Assembly (NCBI RefSeq): GCF_900113905.1
Contig: NZ_FORC01000002.1
Location: forward strand, 854,772-918,771
Length of the DNA: 64,000 nucleotides
Source of the DNA: Phytopseudomonas argentinensis
GTDB taxonomy: Bacteria; Pseudomonadota; Gammaproteobacteria; Pseudomonadales; Pseudomonadaceae
Reading direction: 5' to 3'
Part shown: one piece after another, positions 7,851 to 16,856 of the stretch
How positions within the stretch are numbered: position 1 is the first letter of the stretch
Layout: the number at the start of each line of letters is the position of its first letter
Notes under the pieces: model-generated
Database searches by the model: none
Told to the model about the DNA's origin: nothing
The model's input: only the letters and a program-made list of their open reading frames with translations
Position numbers and translations under genes: made by a program

Positions 7851-9745
7851 AAACCATCACCACACTGTTGATCGCCAACCGGGGCGAAATCGCCTGTCGG
7901 GTCATGCGTACCGCCAAGTCCCTCGGGCTCACCACCGTGGCGGTGCATAGCGCCATCGACCGCAGCGCCCGGCACGTGCGCGAGGCGGACATCGCCTTCG
8001 CCCTGGGCGGCGCCAAACCGGCCGACAGCTACCTGCTGATGGACAAAGTCATCGAAGCCGCCCGGGCCAGTGGCGCCGAGGCCATCCACCCCGGCTACGG
8101 CTTTCTCTCCGAGAACGCCACCTTCGCCCGCAAGCTCGAAGCCGCCGGGCTGCTCTTTCTCGGCCCGCCGGCCAGCGCCATCGATGCCATGGGCAGCAAG
8201 TCGGCGGCCAAGGCGCTGATGGAGGAAGCCGGTGTGCCTCTGGTGCCCGGTTACCACGGCGAGGATCAGGAACTGGAAACCTTCCGCCAGGCGGCTCAGC
8301 AGATCGGCTACCCGGTATTGCTCAAGGCCACCGCCGGCGGCGGCGGCAAGGGCATGAAGATCGTCGAGCGCGAGGCGGATCTGGCCGACGCCCTGGCCTC
8401 GGCACAGCGCGAAGCGCAGTCGGCCTTCGGTGACTCGCGCATGCTGGTGGAGAAATACGTGCTGCAGCCGCGCCACGTGGAGATTCAGGTATTTGCCGAT
8501 CAGCACGGCAACTGCCTGTACCTCAACGAACGCGATTGCTCAATCCAGCGCCGTCACCAGAAGGTGGTCGAAGAGGCGCCGGCGCCCGGCCTGTCTGCCG
8601 AGCTGCGCCGGGCCATGGGTGAGGCCGCGGTACGGGCCGCCCAGGCCATCGGTTATGTGGGCGCCGGCACCGTGGAGTTCCTGCTCGATGCCCGCGGCGA
8701 GTTCTTCTTCATGGAGATGAATACCCGCCTGCAGGTCGAGCACCCGGTGACCGAGGCGATCACCGGCCTTGACCTGGTGGCCTGGCAGATCCGCGTGGCC
8801 CGTGGCGAGCCGCTGCCAATCCGCCAGGATCAGGTACCGCTCGATGGGCACGCGATAGAAGTGCGTCTGTATGCCGAGGACCCGGAAGGCGGTTTTCTGC
8901 CGGCCAGTGGGCATCTCGACTTGTACCGTGAGCCGGCAGGCGGGCCGGGGCGGCGGGTCGACAGCGGCGTGGAGCAGGGCGATGAGGTGTCGCCGTTCTA
9001 CGACCCGATGCTGGCCAAGCTGATCGCCTGGGGCGAAAGCCGCGAGGAAGCTCGCCAGCGTCTGCTGGCCATGCTGGCCGAGACCCTGGTTGGCGGCTTC
9101 AAGACCAACCTGGCGTTTCTGCAGCGTATCCTCGCCCATCCGGCGTTCGCTGCCGCCGAGCTGGACACCGGCTTTATCGAACGGCATCAGGCGCAGCTAC
9201 TGCCGTCAAGGCAGGAGCTGCCGGATGCCTTCTGGCAACAGGCGGGTGCTGCCTTGTTGGCCACCGATGCCACCCGCCAGCGAGCCGACGATCCGAATTC
9301 GCCCTGGGCTGCCCGCAACGCCTGGCGCAGCGCCTTGCCAGCAGGCACGCCAATGAGCCTGACCTGCGGCGACTTTACCCGTCGCGTGCACGTCGAGCCG
9401 GCAACTGCCGCGCCGAAAACGTCCCTGCGCCAGGGCGACACCCTCTATCTGCGCTGGGGCATGGAGTGGCTGGCCGTGCGTCGTTGCGATCCGCTTGCCG
9501 CCGCCGCGGTGGGTGCTGCCCTGCAGGGTGGGCTAACTGCGCCCATGAACGGCAGCATCGTGCGCGTGCTGGTCGCGCCCGGGCAAAGCGTCGAAGCGGG
9601 CGCTGCCCTGGTGGTGCTGGAGGCCATGAAGATGGAGCACAGCATTCGCGCGCCCCAGGCAGGTGTCATCAAGGCCATATACTGCACCGAGGGCGATCTT
9701 ATCGGTGAAGGAACCGTGCTGGTCGAGCTGGAGGCGCAGCCATGA
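7847..9745 (+). CDS. liuD: Methylcrotonyl-CoA carboxylase biotin-carboxylase/biotin-carrier (alpha) subunit LiuD
   Basis: A 632-residue subunit that carboxylates its own biotin using ATP and bicarbonate. The N-terminal biotin carboxylase domain (about 5-450) shows ANRGEIACRV, the ATP-grasp glycine loop ATAGGGGKGMKIV and EMNTRLQVEHPVTE. The C-terminal biotinyl domain carries the attachment motif EAMKMEH near residue 600. Length is slightly short of the 650-660 common for LiuD, mostly in the linker. It overlaps liuC and liuE by 4 bases on each side. Confidence 0.94.
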   Translation: MKTITTLLIANRGEIACRVMRTAKSLGLTTVAVHSAIDRSARHVREADIAFALGGAKPADSYLLMDKVIEAARASGAEAIHPGYGFLSENATFARKLEAAGLLFLGPPASAIDAMGSKSAAKALMEEAGVPLVPGYHGEDQELETFRQAAQQIGYPVLLKATAGGGGKGMKIVEREADLADALASAQREAQSAFGDSRMLVEKYVLQPRHVEIQVFADQHGNCLYLNERDCSIQRRHQKVVEEAPAPGLSAELRRAMGEAAVRAAQAIGYVGAGTVEFLLDARGEFFFMEMNTRLQVEHPVTEAITGLDLVAWQIRVARGEPLPIRQDQVPLDGHAIEVRLYAEDPEGGFLPASGHLDLYREPAGGPGRRVDSGVEQGDEVSPFYDPMLAKLIAWGESREEARQRLLAMLAETLVGGFKTNLAFLQRILAHPAFAAAELDTGFIERHQAQLLPSRQELPDAFWQQAGAALLATDATRQRADDPNSPWAARNAWRSALPAGTPMSLTCGDFTRRVHVEPATAAPKTSLRQGDTLYLRWGMEWLAVRRCDPLAAAAVGAALQGGLTAPMNGSIVRVLVAPGQSVEAGAALVVLEAMKMEHSIRAPQAGVIKAIYCTEGDLIGEGTVLVELEAQP

Positions 9746-10644
9746 GCCTGCCCAGCCATGTGCGTCTGGTGGAAGTCGGCCCCCGTGATGGCCTGCAGAA
9801 CGAGAAGCAACCGATAGGCGTGGCTGACAAGGTGCGCCTGATCGATGACCTGAGCGCCGCCGGGCTGGGCTATATAGAGGTCGGCAGCTTCGTTTCGCCC
9901 AAATGGGTGCCGCAGATGGCCGGCAGCGCCGAGGTATTCGCCGGCATCGACCAGCGCCCCGGCGTCACCTATGCGGCATTGACCCCCAACCTGCAAGGGC
10001 TGGAGGCAGCACTGGCGGCCGGGGTAAGGGAGGTCGCGGTGTTCGCCGCGGCGTCCGAAGCCTTTTCACAGCGCAATATCAATTGCTCGATTGCCGAGAG
10101 CCTGAAGCGCTTCGAACCGGTCATGGCGGCCGCCCAGGATCATGGCATTCGGGTACGCGGCTATGTGTCCTGCGTGCTCGGCTGCCCCTACGACGGCGCT
10201 ATCCAGGCCCAGCAGGTGGCGGTCGTCTCCCGCGAGTTGCAGGCCATGGGCTGCTACGAGGTATCCCTGGGCGACACCATTGGTGTGGGTACCGCCGGCG
10301 CGGTACGTAACCTGTTCGAGGTGGTCGGTCGCGAGGTGCCACGTGAGTGCCTGGCCGGGCATTTCCATGACACCTACGGGCAAGCGCTGGCCAATATCTA
10401 CGCCAGCCTGCTGGAGGGCATCGCGGTGTTCGACAGCTCGGTCGCCGGCCTTGGCGGCTGCCCTTATGCGAGGGGCGCGACCGGCAATGTGGCCAGCGAA
10501 GATGTGGTCTATCTGCTGGAGGGCCTGGGTATCGAAACCGGGGTGGACCTGCCTGGACTGATCAAAGCGGGGCAGCGTATCAGCCAGGTGCTGGGGCGTG
10601 ACTCCGCGTCGCGGGTGGCACGAGCGCGATCAGCGCTCGAGTGA
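9742..10644 (+). CDS. liuE: Hydroxymethylglutaryl-CoA lyase LiuE
   Basis: A 300-residue DRE-TIM metallolyase that cleaves HMG-CoA to acetoacetate and acetyl-CoA, the last step of leucine breakdown. Visible marks are VEVGPRDGLQNEK at the N-terminus, VSCVLGCPYDG, the metal-binding HFHDTYGQALAN segment, and the flexible cysteine loop GLGGCPYARGATGN. ATG 9742 overlaps the liuD stop. The acetoacetate produced would need a CoA-transferase and a thiolase; a thiolase gene lies at 15.2 kb but in a separate unit. Confidence 0.94.
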   Translation: MSLPSHVRLVEVGPRDGLQNEKQPIGVADKVRLIDDLSAAGLGYIEVGSFVSPKWVPQMAGSAEVFAGIDQRPGVTYAALTPNLQGLEAALAAGVREVAVFAAASEAFSQRNINCSIAESLKRFEPVMAAAQDHGIRVRGYVSCVLGCPYDGAIQAQQVAVVSRELQAMGCYEVSLGDTIGVGTAGAVRNLFEVVGREVPRECLAGHFHDTYGQALANIYASLLEGIAVFDSSVAGLGGCPYARGATGNVASEDVVYLLEGLGIETGVDLPGLIKAGQRISQVLGRDSASRVARARSALE

Positions 10645-10893
10645 GCCCGCTTTCGCTGGCCGCCGCTGAACTTCTGGCCTCAGGAAAACTCATATCGGCT
10701 AGTCAGTTACGTCGCCGTGTTGGCACGGGCTGGACGTTTCGGTTGGCTTTTTGCCACCGCTCGCTACTTCTCGCAGCGTACGTGTGATTTGCCTGGATAA
10801 ATCCGGGCGCCGCGGCTTGCGTTGATACACTCACACACCCTAAGCTCGCGCCTTCACTCGATAGCCCTAGGGCGCAGCGGACAAGGAATCAGC

Positions 10894-11631
10894 ATGAAAC
10901 AGCATCGTTTGGCAGCAGCGATCGCCCTGGTGGGCCTGGTGCTCGCCGGTTGCGATTCGCAAACCAGCGACGTAAAACTGGAAACTCCGGCGCAGAAGGC
11001 GTCCTACGGTATCGGTCTGAACATGGGCAAGAGCCTGGCTCAGGAAGGCATGGACGACCTGGATCCGAACGCCGTTGCCCAAGGCATCGAAGACGCCATC
11101 GGCAAGAAAGAGCAGCGCCTGAAGGACGAAGAGCTGATCGAGGCCTTCGCCTCTCTGCAGAAGCGTGCCGAAGAGCGCATGACCAAGATGAACGAAGAAG
11201 CTTCTGCCGCTGGCAAGAAGTTCCTGGAAGAGAACGGCAAGCGTGACGGCGTCACCACCACCGCTTCCGGCCTGCAGTACGAGGTGGTCAAGAAGGCCGA
11301 TGGCCCGCAGCCCAAGGCTGACGACGTGGTCACCGTTCACTACGAAGGCAAGCTCACCGACGGCACCGTATTCGACAGCTCGATCGAGCGTGGCACCCCG
11401 ATCGACCTGCCGGTTGGCGGCGTGATCCCGGGTTGGGTTGAAGGTCTGCAGCTGATGCACGTTGGCGAGAAGGTCAAACTGTACATCCCTGCTGAACTGG
11501 CCTACGGCGCCCAGAGCCCGAGCCCGGCGATTCCGGCTAACTCGGTACTGGTGTTCGACCTCGAGCTGCTGGGCATCAAGGACCAGAACGCTGCCGAGCA
11601 AGCCGCTCCCGAGGCCGCTCCGGCCAAGTAA
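10894..11631 (+). CDS. FKBP-type peptidyl-prolyl isomerase lipoprotein (Mip/FkpA-like)
   Basis: A 245-residue envelope protein. A lipoprotein signal peptide ends in LVLAGC, with the acylated Cys at residue 20. Residues 30-115 form the helical dimerisation domain of Mip-like proteins (YGIGLNMGKSLAQ, long charged helix). The C-terminal FKBP domain (about 130-228) has VHYEGKLTDGTVFDSS and GWVEGLQLMHVGEKVKLYIP. It catalyses prolyl isomerisation and acts as a chaperone at the periplasmic face. The tail is alanine-rich. ATG 10894 is chosen because it begins the signal peptide; an upstream in-frame ATG would bury it. A strong terminator follows. Confidence 0.92.
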   Translation: MKQHRLAAAIALVGLVLAGCDSQTSDVKLETPAQKASYGIGLNMGKSLAQEGMDDLDPNAVAQGIEDAIGKKEQRLKDEELIEAFASLQKRAEERMTKMNEEASAAGKKFLEENGKRDGVTTTASGLQYEVVKKADGPQPKADDVVTVHYEGKLTDGTVFDSSIERGTPIDLPVGGVIPGWVEGLQLMHVGEKVKLYIPAELAYGAQSPSPAIPANSVLVFDLELLGIKDQNAAEQAAPEAAPAK

Positions 11632-11646
11632 GCGCGCTGATTGAAA

Positions 11647-11675
11647 CAACGCCCCGCCTGCCGGGGCGTTGTCGT
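11647..11675 (+). terminator. Rho-independent terminator of the FKBP gene
   Basis: A 10-bp stem CAACGCCCCG/CGGGGCGTTG with a 6-base loop is followed by TCGTTT. It begins 15 bases after the stop codon. Confidence 0.9.
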
Positions 11676-11742
11676 TTCTGAAGGCTCGATTTGCGCCTTC
11701 CTAATCGCAAAAGATGCTGAATGCAAGCCCTTGACAGCTCGG

Positions 11743-11944
11743 TTATGCACATGTGTACAAAGATTGTCATTCGCTTGGTCAGGTTTTTTACTAAATCTTT
11801 TGATTTTTTTAACTGATTGATTTAGCAGGGTTTTATTGGCTGGATAAAAAATGTCCGATCTGTGGCGAAGCCGCATGGCAAGGGGCTTTGGTAAGCTAAT
11901 CCCATAACTGTTCACAAGGTTATCCACAGCTATGGTGGATAACC
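11743..11944. promoter_or_regulatory. DnaA-box-like cluster around an AT-rich tract
   Basis: Three sites match or nearly match the DnaA box TTATNCACA: TTATGCACA at 11743-11751, TTATCCACA at 11920-11928 and the inverted TTATCCACC at 11934-11942. The last two form a 10-bp perfect inverted repeat with a 7-base spacer. Either DnaA-dependent regulation of the downstream YkvA-like gene or an origin-like element is possible. No dnaA, rpmH or gidA gene is nearby, so this is not the main oriC. Confidence 0.5.
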
Positions 11945-11985
11945 GCAGACAGCCCAGCAGCTGTGCGGGCTGACGAGGAGTGGTC

Positions 11986-12417
11986 ATGAATGCACCGTGG
12001 AATTTCGCCCGTTACCTGCCCATTGCGCAGCGCTTCCTCAAGCGCGGTCGTCTGCCGGCGCTATTGCTGGCGGTAACCCGTAAGAGTGGCGGTGGCAGGC
12101 GCAGTCTGTCGTCGCTCAGGAACGATCTGGGCCTGCTGCAGGAGCTATGTGTGGCCTGGTGGCGGGGCAGTTACCGGTCGATCAACCCGCAGGCGCTGGT
12201 GGCCATCGTCGCCGGGCTGATCTACTTCGTATCGCCGCTGGACGCCATTCCCGATTTCATTCCCGGCCTTGGCCTGGTCGACGACCTGGCAGTCCTGGCC
12301 TGGGTGATGAAGACCTGGGGCAGCGAGCTGGATGCATTCCGCGCCTGGCGCGACGCCCAGGATCGGGAAACCCGCGAAGCCATTGCCAAGCTGCCGGTGG
12401 CCGAACGGGTAAGCTGA
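11986..12417 (+). CDS. YkvA/DUF1232-family membrane protein
   Basis: A 143-residue protein with the DUF1232 signature. A hydrophobic segment, residues 67-80 (ALVAIVAGLIYFVS), runs into PLDAIPDFIPGLGLVDDLAVLAWV, the family's hallmark proline/aspartate turn between two membrane helices. The N-terminal half is basic and probably cytoplasmic. No biochemical function is established for this family. A GACGAGGAG ribosome site precedes ATG 11986. Its upstream region carries DnaA-box-like sites, which may link its expression to replication state. Confidence 0.8.
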   Translation: MNAPWNFARYLPIAQRFLKRGRLPALLLAVTRKSGGGRRSLSSLRNDLGLLQELCVAWWRGSYRSINPQALVAIVAGLIYFVSPLDAIPDFIPGLGLVDDLAVLAWVMKTWGSELDAFRAWRDAQDRETREAIAKLPVAERVS

Positions 12418-12430
12418 GCAAGCCAGGCCC

Positions 12431-13144
12431 TCAGGCGGCGAAGCCGCCGTCGAGGGTCAGCGCGGCGCCGGTCACCAACCTGGCCTCGCTGCCCGAGAGC
12501 CAGGCCACCATGCCGGCGACTTCCTCGCTGCGGGCATGGCGCTTGATCGCCATGAAACTGTGCATCAAGTCGTTCAGCGGGCCGTCAGCGGGGTTCATGT
12601 CGGTGTCCGTCGGGCCTGGCTGCACCAGGTTCACGGTGATGCCGCGGGGACCGAAGTCCCGGGCCAAGCCCTTGACCATGCCGGTCAGCGCCGCCTTGCT
12701 GGCGCTGTAGGCGGCGACGCCCGGCATCGGCACACGGTCGGCATTGGTCGAGCCGATCAGGATGATTCGCCCGCCGTCTGGCATCTGCCGCGCTGCGCTT
12801 ACTGCTGCGTGGTAAGGCGCGTTGACGTTGATGGTGAAAAGCCGGTCGACGGCATCGGCATCCAGCTCCAACGGGTCGCCGCCGACGAAGACGCCGGCAT
12901 TGACCACCACTACGTCGATGGCGCCAAGGCCCTCGATAGCCGACGTCAGGGCCTGGCGGTCGGCACTGTCCAACTGCAGGGCGGTGCTGCCGGTTTGCTC
13001 TGCGAGCTCAAGAGCAGGTGCTGCCGAGCTGGCGTAGGTGAAGGTGACCCGCGCGCCATCGCTGGCGAAGCGACGCACGATGGCGGCGCCGATACCGCGG
13101 CTGCCGCCGAGGACGAGAACGGATTGAGGCTGTGAGTAGGGCAT
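12431..13144 (-). CDS. bdcA: SDR-family oxidoreductase, BdcA-like
   Basis: A 237-residue short-chain dehydrogenase/reductase. The Rossmann motif GGSRGIG is at residues 13-19, NAG in VVVVNAGVF, catalytic Ser in LIGSTNADR and YSASK in VAAYSASKAAL. Along its length it closely resembles E. coli BdcA, which binds c-di-GMP and promotes biofilm dispersal, including the PGPTDTDMNPADGPL segment. The substrate is unknown. It lies 32 bases downstream of the MFS gene start side (same strand) and shares a TetR regulator across the divergent region, like bdcA/bdcR. ATG 13144 is preferred because the longer frame has no conserved residues. Confidence 0.78.
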   Translation of the reverse strand: MPYSQPQSVLVLGGSRGIGAAIVRRFASDGARVTFTYASSAAPALELAEQTGSTALQLDSADRQALTSAIEGLGAIDVVVVNAGVFVGGDPLELDADAVDRLFTINVNAPYHAAVSAARQMPDGGRIILIGSTNADRVPMPGVAAYSASKAALTGMVKGLARDFGPRGITVNLVQPGPTDTDMNPADGPLNDLMHSFMAIKRHARSEEVAGMVAWLSGSEARLVTGAALTLDGGFAA

Positions 13145-13176
13145 GCTGACTGGCTCCTGCTTGGTAAGGGTGAAGG

Positions 13177-14379
13177 TCAATGGCCGGCGACCAGCACGTC
13201 GGTGCGCCGCTGGCCGGCAGGGAAACCGTGTTGGCTGGCCGCCGAGGCGATCCACAGGGCGATCAGCAGCAAGGCGAGCATCGCCCAGGGGAACACGCCG
13301 ACGCCGAACTGGCCGAGCAACAGCCCGCCAGTGAGGCCTGCCGCAGCGATGGCGCTGTTCCAGATCACCACGTTCAGCGACATGGCCACGTCGGCGCCGG
13401 AGCCGGCAGCGTCGGCCAGCGCGGTTTGCAAGAGGGTCGCGGCGCCGCCGAAGGTAAGCCCCCAGACGAACACGCCGAGGTACAGCACCACTACCGATTG
13501 GGCGTACAGGCCGAACAGCAGGGCGACCAGGGCAAAGCCGGCAAGGCTGGTGATGACCGTCTGGCGCAGATAGCGATCGACCAGCCGGCCGGTGATCCAG
13601 ATGCCGATCAGCGCGGCAACGCCGAAGCTCAGCAAAACGACATCGACCTGGTTGCCCAGCCCGGCAGGCGCAATGAAGGGGGCGACATAGGTGTAGAGCA
13701 TGTTATGGGCGAGCATCCAGGTCAGCACCACCGCCAGCACGGGACGTACGCCCGGGGTCAGCAGCACCGCGCGCAGCGGTATGCGCTGCGTGCGCGCCTG
13801 GCCGGGGTAGTCCGGCACCTTGGCCAGCACCCAGACGATCAGCACGATGCTCAGCAGCGACATCAGCCCAAACGCCGTGCGCCAGCCCACCACTCCACCG
13901 AGCCAGGTGCCGATGGGCACGCCCAGGGACAGCGCGATGGGCGTGCCGACCATGGCCAGCGCCAGGGCGCGGCCCTGCTGGTGCGGGGCGACCATGCGCC
14001 GGGCATAGCCGGCGATCAGGCTCCAGGCCAGCCCTGCCGCCATGCCGGCGAAGAAGCGCGCGATCAGCGTCAGCACATAGTCGGAAGACCAGGCGGTGAT
14101 CGAGTTGAACAGCAGAAAGCCGACGATTGCCAGCAACAGCACGTTGCGTCGCCGCCAGCCCTGGGTGGCGATGGTCAGGGGAATGGCCGCCAGCAGCGAG
14201 CCCAGAGCGTAGAGAGTCACCAACTGGCCGGCCAGCGCCTGGGATACGCCAAGGCCGGCGCTGATCTGCGGCAGCAAGCCTGCCGGCAGGGTTTCGGTGA
14301 GGATGCAGATAAAGCCGGTCATCGCCAGGGCGAGTAGTGCGGACACGGGGAGGGCGTCGGGTTTCGTAGAGGATGTCAT
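13177..14379 (-). CDS. MFS efflux transporter (AraJ/sugar-exporter-like, 12 TM)
   Basis: A 400-residue major facilitator with about 12 hydrophobic segments from residue 12 to 385. The conserved TETLPAGLLPQIS loop after TM1 and the charged RRRNVLL loop after TM2-3 fit the DHA1/AraJ drug-or-sugar exporter branch. It sits upstream of the bdcA-like gene on the same strand and diverges from a TetR gene, so it is probably repressor-controlled export. ATG 14379 (MTSSTKPD) is taken as the start; further upstream the frame overlaps the operator repeats. The substrate is unknown. Confidence 0.85.
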   Translation of the reverse strand: MTSSTKPDALPVSALLALAMTGFICILTETLPAGLLPQISAGLGVSQALAGQLVTLYALGSLLAAIPLTIATQGWRRRNVLLLAIVGFLLFNSITAWSSDYVLTLIARFFAGMAAGLAWSLIAGYARRMVAPHQQGRALALAMVGTPIALSLGVPIGTWLGGVVGWRTAFGLMSLLSIVLIVWVLAKVPDYPGQARTQRIPLRAVLLTPGVRPVLAVVLTWMLAHNMLYTYVAPFIAPAGLGNQVDVVLLSFGVAALIGIWITGRLVDRYLRQTVITSLAGFALVALLFGLYAQSVVVLYLGVFVWGLTFGGAATLLQTALADAAGSGADVAMSLNVVIWNSAIAAAGLTGGLLLGQFGVGVFPWAMLALLLIALWIASAASQHGFPAGQRRTDVLVAGH

Positions 14380-14396
14380 GGTGGGATGCTCATATA

Positions 14397-14460
14397 TGTA
14401 TCGGTCGATACAAATGTAGGTCGATCGATACCCGGTGGTCAATGACTTTTGTATCGACTA
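14397..14460. promoter_or_regulatory. TetR operator array between the MFS and TetR genes
   Basis: A perfect inverted repeat TGTATCG-GT-CGATACA (14397-14412) is followed by GGTCGATCGATACC (14419-14432) and TGTATCGACTAGTA (starting near 14450). Three copies of the half-site TGTATCG or its complement lie in the 111 bp between divergent genes, as expected for a TetR repressor controlling both sides. Confidence 0.7.
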
Positions 14461-14490
14461 GTATTTATGTGGTCAGGCAGGAGGATGCAT

Positions 14491-15096
14491 ATGGCACAGA
14501 TGGGGCGCCCACGCACATTCGATCGGCAGGCGGCACTGGTACAGGCGATGCACCTGTTCTGGGAGCACGGCTACGAAGCCACTTCCCTCAGCCAGCTCAA
14601 GGCCGGCATCGCTGGCGGCATTTCCGCGCCGAGTTTCTACGCCGCTTTCGGCTCCAAGGAAGCGCTCTATAACGAAGTCATGGCGCTCTACATGGAGACC
14701 CACGGGCGGGTTACCGAAAGCCTGTTCGACACTGAGCTGCCGGCCCGCGAGGCCGTCGAGCTGGCACTGCGGCGCTCGGCGAGGATGCAGTGTGAAGTCG
14801 GCCATCCGCGCGGCTGCATGGTGGCGCTCGGGGTGATCGGCGTGTGCACGCCGCCACAGGGGTTGACGCTGCCGGGTGAAAACCGCCAGCGCACGCGAGA
14901 GGGGATTCGGGCCTGTATCGAGCGGGCCATCGCCGCAGGCGAGCTGGCCGGCGACACCGATGTTGCGGCGCTGACCGCGGCGTTCGACAGCTTCCTGCTC
15001 GGGCTTTCAACCCTGGCGCGCGACGGCATCGAGCATGCCGCGATGGACGCGGCGGTCACTCAGGTCATGAAGCTCTGGGACGGCTGCCGCGCCTAG
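14491..15096 (+). CDS. TetR-family repressor, BdcR-like
   Basis: A 201-residue TetR-family regulator. The DNA-binding domain (residues 5-55) begins GRPRTFDRQAALVQAM, with the recognition helix in ISAPSFYAAFGSKEALY. The remainder is an all-helical ligand and dimerisation domain. It resembles regulators placed next to bdcA-type SDRs (BdcR) and faces the MFS and SDR genes across an operator-rich intergenic region. ATG 14491 is 6 bases after AGGAGG and is favoured over ATG 14485, which overlaps closely with that site. The ligand is unknown. Confidence 0.85.
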   Translation: MAQMGRPRTFDRQAALVQAMHLFWEHGYEATSLSQLKAGIAGGISAPSFYAAFGSKEALYNEVMALYMETHGRVTESLFDTELPAREAVELALRRSARMQCEVGHPRGCMVALGVIGVCTPPQGLTLPGENRQRTREGIRACIERAIAAGELAGDTDVAALTAAFDSFLLGLSTLARDGIEHAAMDAAVTQVMKLWDGCRA

Positions 15097-15152
15097 CGGA
15101 CAGGGCCGCATGCGTGGATCTGGTGCAGCAACCAAGACGGGGGTCTGGGTAT

Positions 15153-16334
15153 TCAGTCGCGTTCGAGCAGCAAGGCCACTCCCTGGCCACCGCCGATGCA
15201 CAGGGTAGCCAGGCCCTTTCTGGCATCGCGCTTGAGCATCTCGTGGAGCAGGGTGACCAGCACCCGGCAACCCGAGGCGCCAATCGGGTGGCCAAGGGCA
15301 ATGGCGCCGCCGTTGACGTTGACCTTGCTGGCATCCCAGCCCAGCTCCTTGCCCACCGACAGCGCCTGGGCGGCAAAGGCTTCGTTGGCCTCGATCAGGT
15401 CCAGCTGGTCCAGCGTCCAGCCGGCCTTCTCCAGGCTGCGGCGGGTGGCCGACACCGGGCCAATGCCCATGATCGCCGGGTCGACGCCAGCGTTGGCATA
15501 GGCCTTGATGCGTGCCAGCACCGGCAGGCCCAGCGCCTGGGCCTTGCCCGCGCTCATCAGCAGCACCGCCGCGGCGCCGTCGTTGAGGCTCGAGGCGTTG
15601 CCGGCGGTCACGCTGCCATCCTTCTTGAAGGCCGGTTTGAGCTTGCCCAGGGCGTCGGCCGTGGTGCCGGCGCGGGGTTGTTCATCGGTGGCGAACGCGA
15701 CGGGCTCGCCCCTGCGCTGGGGGATCAGGATCGGGGTGATTTCGTCGGCGAAGCGCCCGGTTTCGATGGCGGCGATGGCTTTCTGTTGCGAGGCGGCGGC
15801 GAAGGCGTCCTGGTCTTCACGGCTGATGGCGTATTTGTCCACCAGGTTTTCGGCGGTGATGCCCATGTGGTAGTCGTTGAAGGCATCCCACAGGCCGTCG
15901 CTGATCATGCTGTCGACCAATTGCCCATGGCCCATGCGCAGCCCGGTGCGCGCCTTGGGCAGCACGTAGGGCGCCAGGCTCATGTTTTCCATGCCGCCGG
16001 CGATGATCACCTCGGCATCGCCGCAGCGGATCGCCTGGGCGCCCAGGTGCAGGGCCTTGAGCCCCGAGCCGCAGACCTTGTTGAGGGTCAGCGCCGGCAC
16101 CGCAGGGGGCAGGCCGGCCTTGATCGCGGCCTGGCGCGCGGTGTTTTGCCCGGCGCCGGCGGTCAGCACGTGGCCAAGGATCACTTCGTCGACCTGGGTA
16201 CCGTCCAGGCCCGTCTGCTCGAGCAGGCGGCGGATCACCGCAGCGCCCAGTTCGGTGGCCGGTACATCCGCCAGCGCGCCCTGGAAGCTGCCAATGGCGG
16301 TACGGGTGGCGGCAACGATGACGACATCTTGCAT
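15153..16334 (-). CDS. Acetyl-CoA acetyltransferase (thiolase)
   Basis: A 393-residue type II thiolase that condenses or cleaves acetoacetyl-CoA/beta-ketoacyl-CoA. Catalytic residues are visible: Cys88 in NKVCGSG, His near 349 in [10 protein letters not shown] and Cys near 379 in CIGGGQG. Length is exactly typical of AtoB/PhaA enzymes. It is a single-gene unit convergent with the TetR gene. It could finish leucine catabolism by cleaving the acetoacetyl-CoA derived from the LiuE product, but no CoA-transferase gene is beside it, so the pathway role is inferred. Confidence 0.92.
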   Translation of the reverse strand: MQDVVIVAATRTAIGSFQGALADVPATELGAAVIRRLLEQTGLDGTQVDEVILGHVLTAGAGQNTARQAAIKAGLPPAVPALTLNKVCGSGLKALHLGAQAIRCGDAEVIIAGGMENMSLAPYVLPKARTGLRMGHGQLVDSMISDGLWDAFNDYHMGITAENLVDKYAISREDQDAFAAASQQKAIAAIETGRFADEITPILIPQRRGEPVAFATDEQPRAGTTADALGKLKPAFKKDGSVTAGNASSLNDGAAAVLLMSAGKAQALGLPVLARIKAYANAGVDPAIMGIGPVSATRRSLEKAGWTLDQLDLIEANEAFAAQALSVGKELGWDASKVNVNGGAIALGHPIGASGCRVLVTLLHEMLKRDARKGLATLCIGGGQGVALLLERD

Positions 16335-16509
16335 GGGGTTCTCCTGGCCGTGGGGGCGGATATTGTTATTGACTGGCTACGATCCTGACGCCCCCTCAGC
16401 TGCCATGCAAGTCCGGGTTTTTCGATTGTTTGCATCGATAATGGCGTGTGCCGGGCAGTGAGGCAGCGTGCTAGATTCCGACCTCCTCGACGACATCAGG
16501 AATACTGTC

Positions 16510-16791
16510 ATGCCCGAATCCCGTGCAACGGTCACCACCGAACAGGGGCTGCGCTGCCTGACCCGCCTGTGCCGGCACTGGAGTCACAAATTCCAGGTGA
16601 GCTTCGACGAGCAGCGCGGCGAGATCCTCTTCGATCCGGCGCGCCTTGTCCTGAGCCGTTTCGAGGGTGGCCTGACGGCAGTCATCGACGCGCCGGATGC
16701 GGCAACCCTCGATCGCCTGGAACCGGTAGTGGCCGACCACATGCAGCGCATGGTGGCCGACGAAACCCTGCAGATCGACTGGCAACGCTGA
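16510..16791 (+). CDS. DUF2218-family small protein
   Basis: A 93-residue protein matching the DUF2218 pattern: HWSHKFQV near the N-terminus, GEILFDPARLVLSRFEGGLTA in the middle, and LDRLEPVVADHMQRMV ahead of a C-terminal LQIDWQR. It has no signal peptide. Members often sit near iron-siderophore or redox genes, but the function is unknown and the neighbours here give no hint. ATG 16510 is used; the frame opens earlier without an evident ribosome site. Confidence 0.75.
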   Translation: MPESRATVTTEQGLRCLTRLCRHWSHKFQVSFDEQRGEILFDPARLVLSRFEGGLTAVIDAPDAATLDRLEPVVADHMQRMVADETLQIDWQR

Positions 16792-16856
16792 GCACTGCCG
16801 AGAGCGGCGAGCGTGCTGGTAGACTAGGCGGCTTTGAACGCCATCCAGGATCGTCA

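Larger units (their letters stand above)
11632..11985. other. Intergenic region: terminator, AT-rich tract and DnaA-box-like sites
   Basis: This 354-base non-coding stretch holds the terminator of the FKBP gene (11647-11675), TTGACA at 11731-11736, the DnaA-box match TTATGCACA (11743-11751), a T-rich tract (about 11783-11850) and a cluster before the next gene. That cluster is TTATCCACA (11920-11928) within a perfect inverted repeat, GGTTATCCAC (11918-11927) and GTGGATAACC (11935-11944). Such spacing is unusual for a simple promoter region. Confidence 0.7.

Noticed and set aside
11632..11985. Main chromosomal origin oriC
   Set aside because: DnaA boxes are present, but the genes that flank oriC in Pseudomonas (dnaA, rpmH) are absent. 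At most it is an origin-like or DnaA-regulated element.
12431..13255. 274-residue version of the BdcA-like SDR
   Set aside because: The extra 37 residues precede the Rossmann motif with no similarity; ATG 13144 gives the family length.
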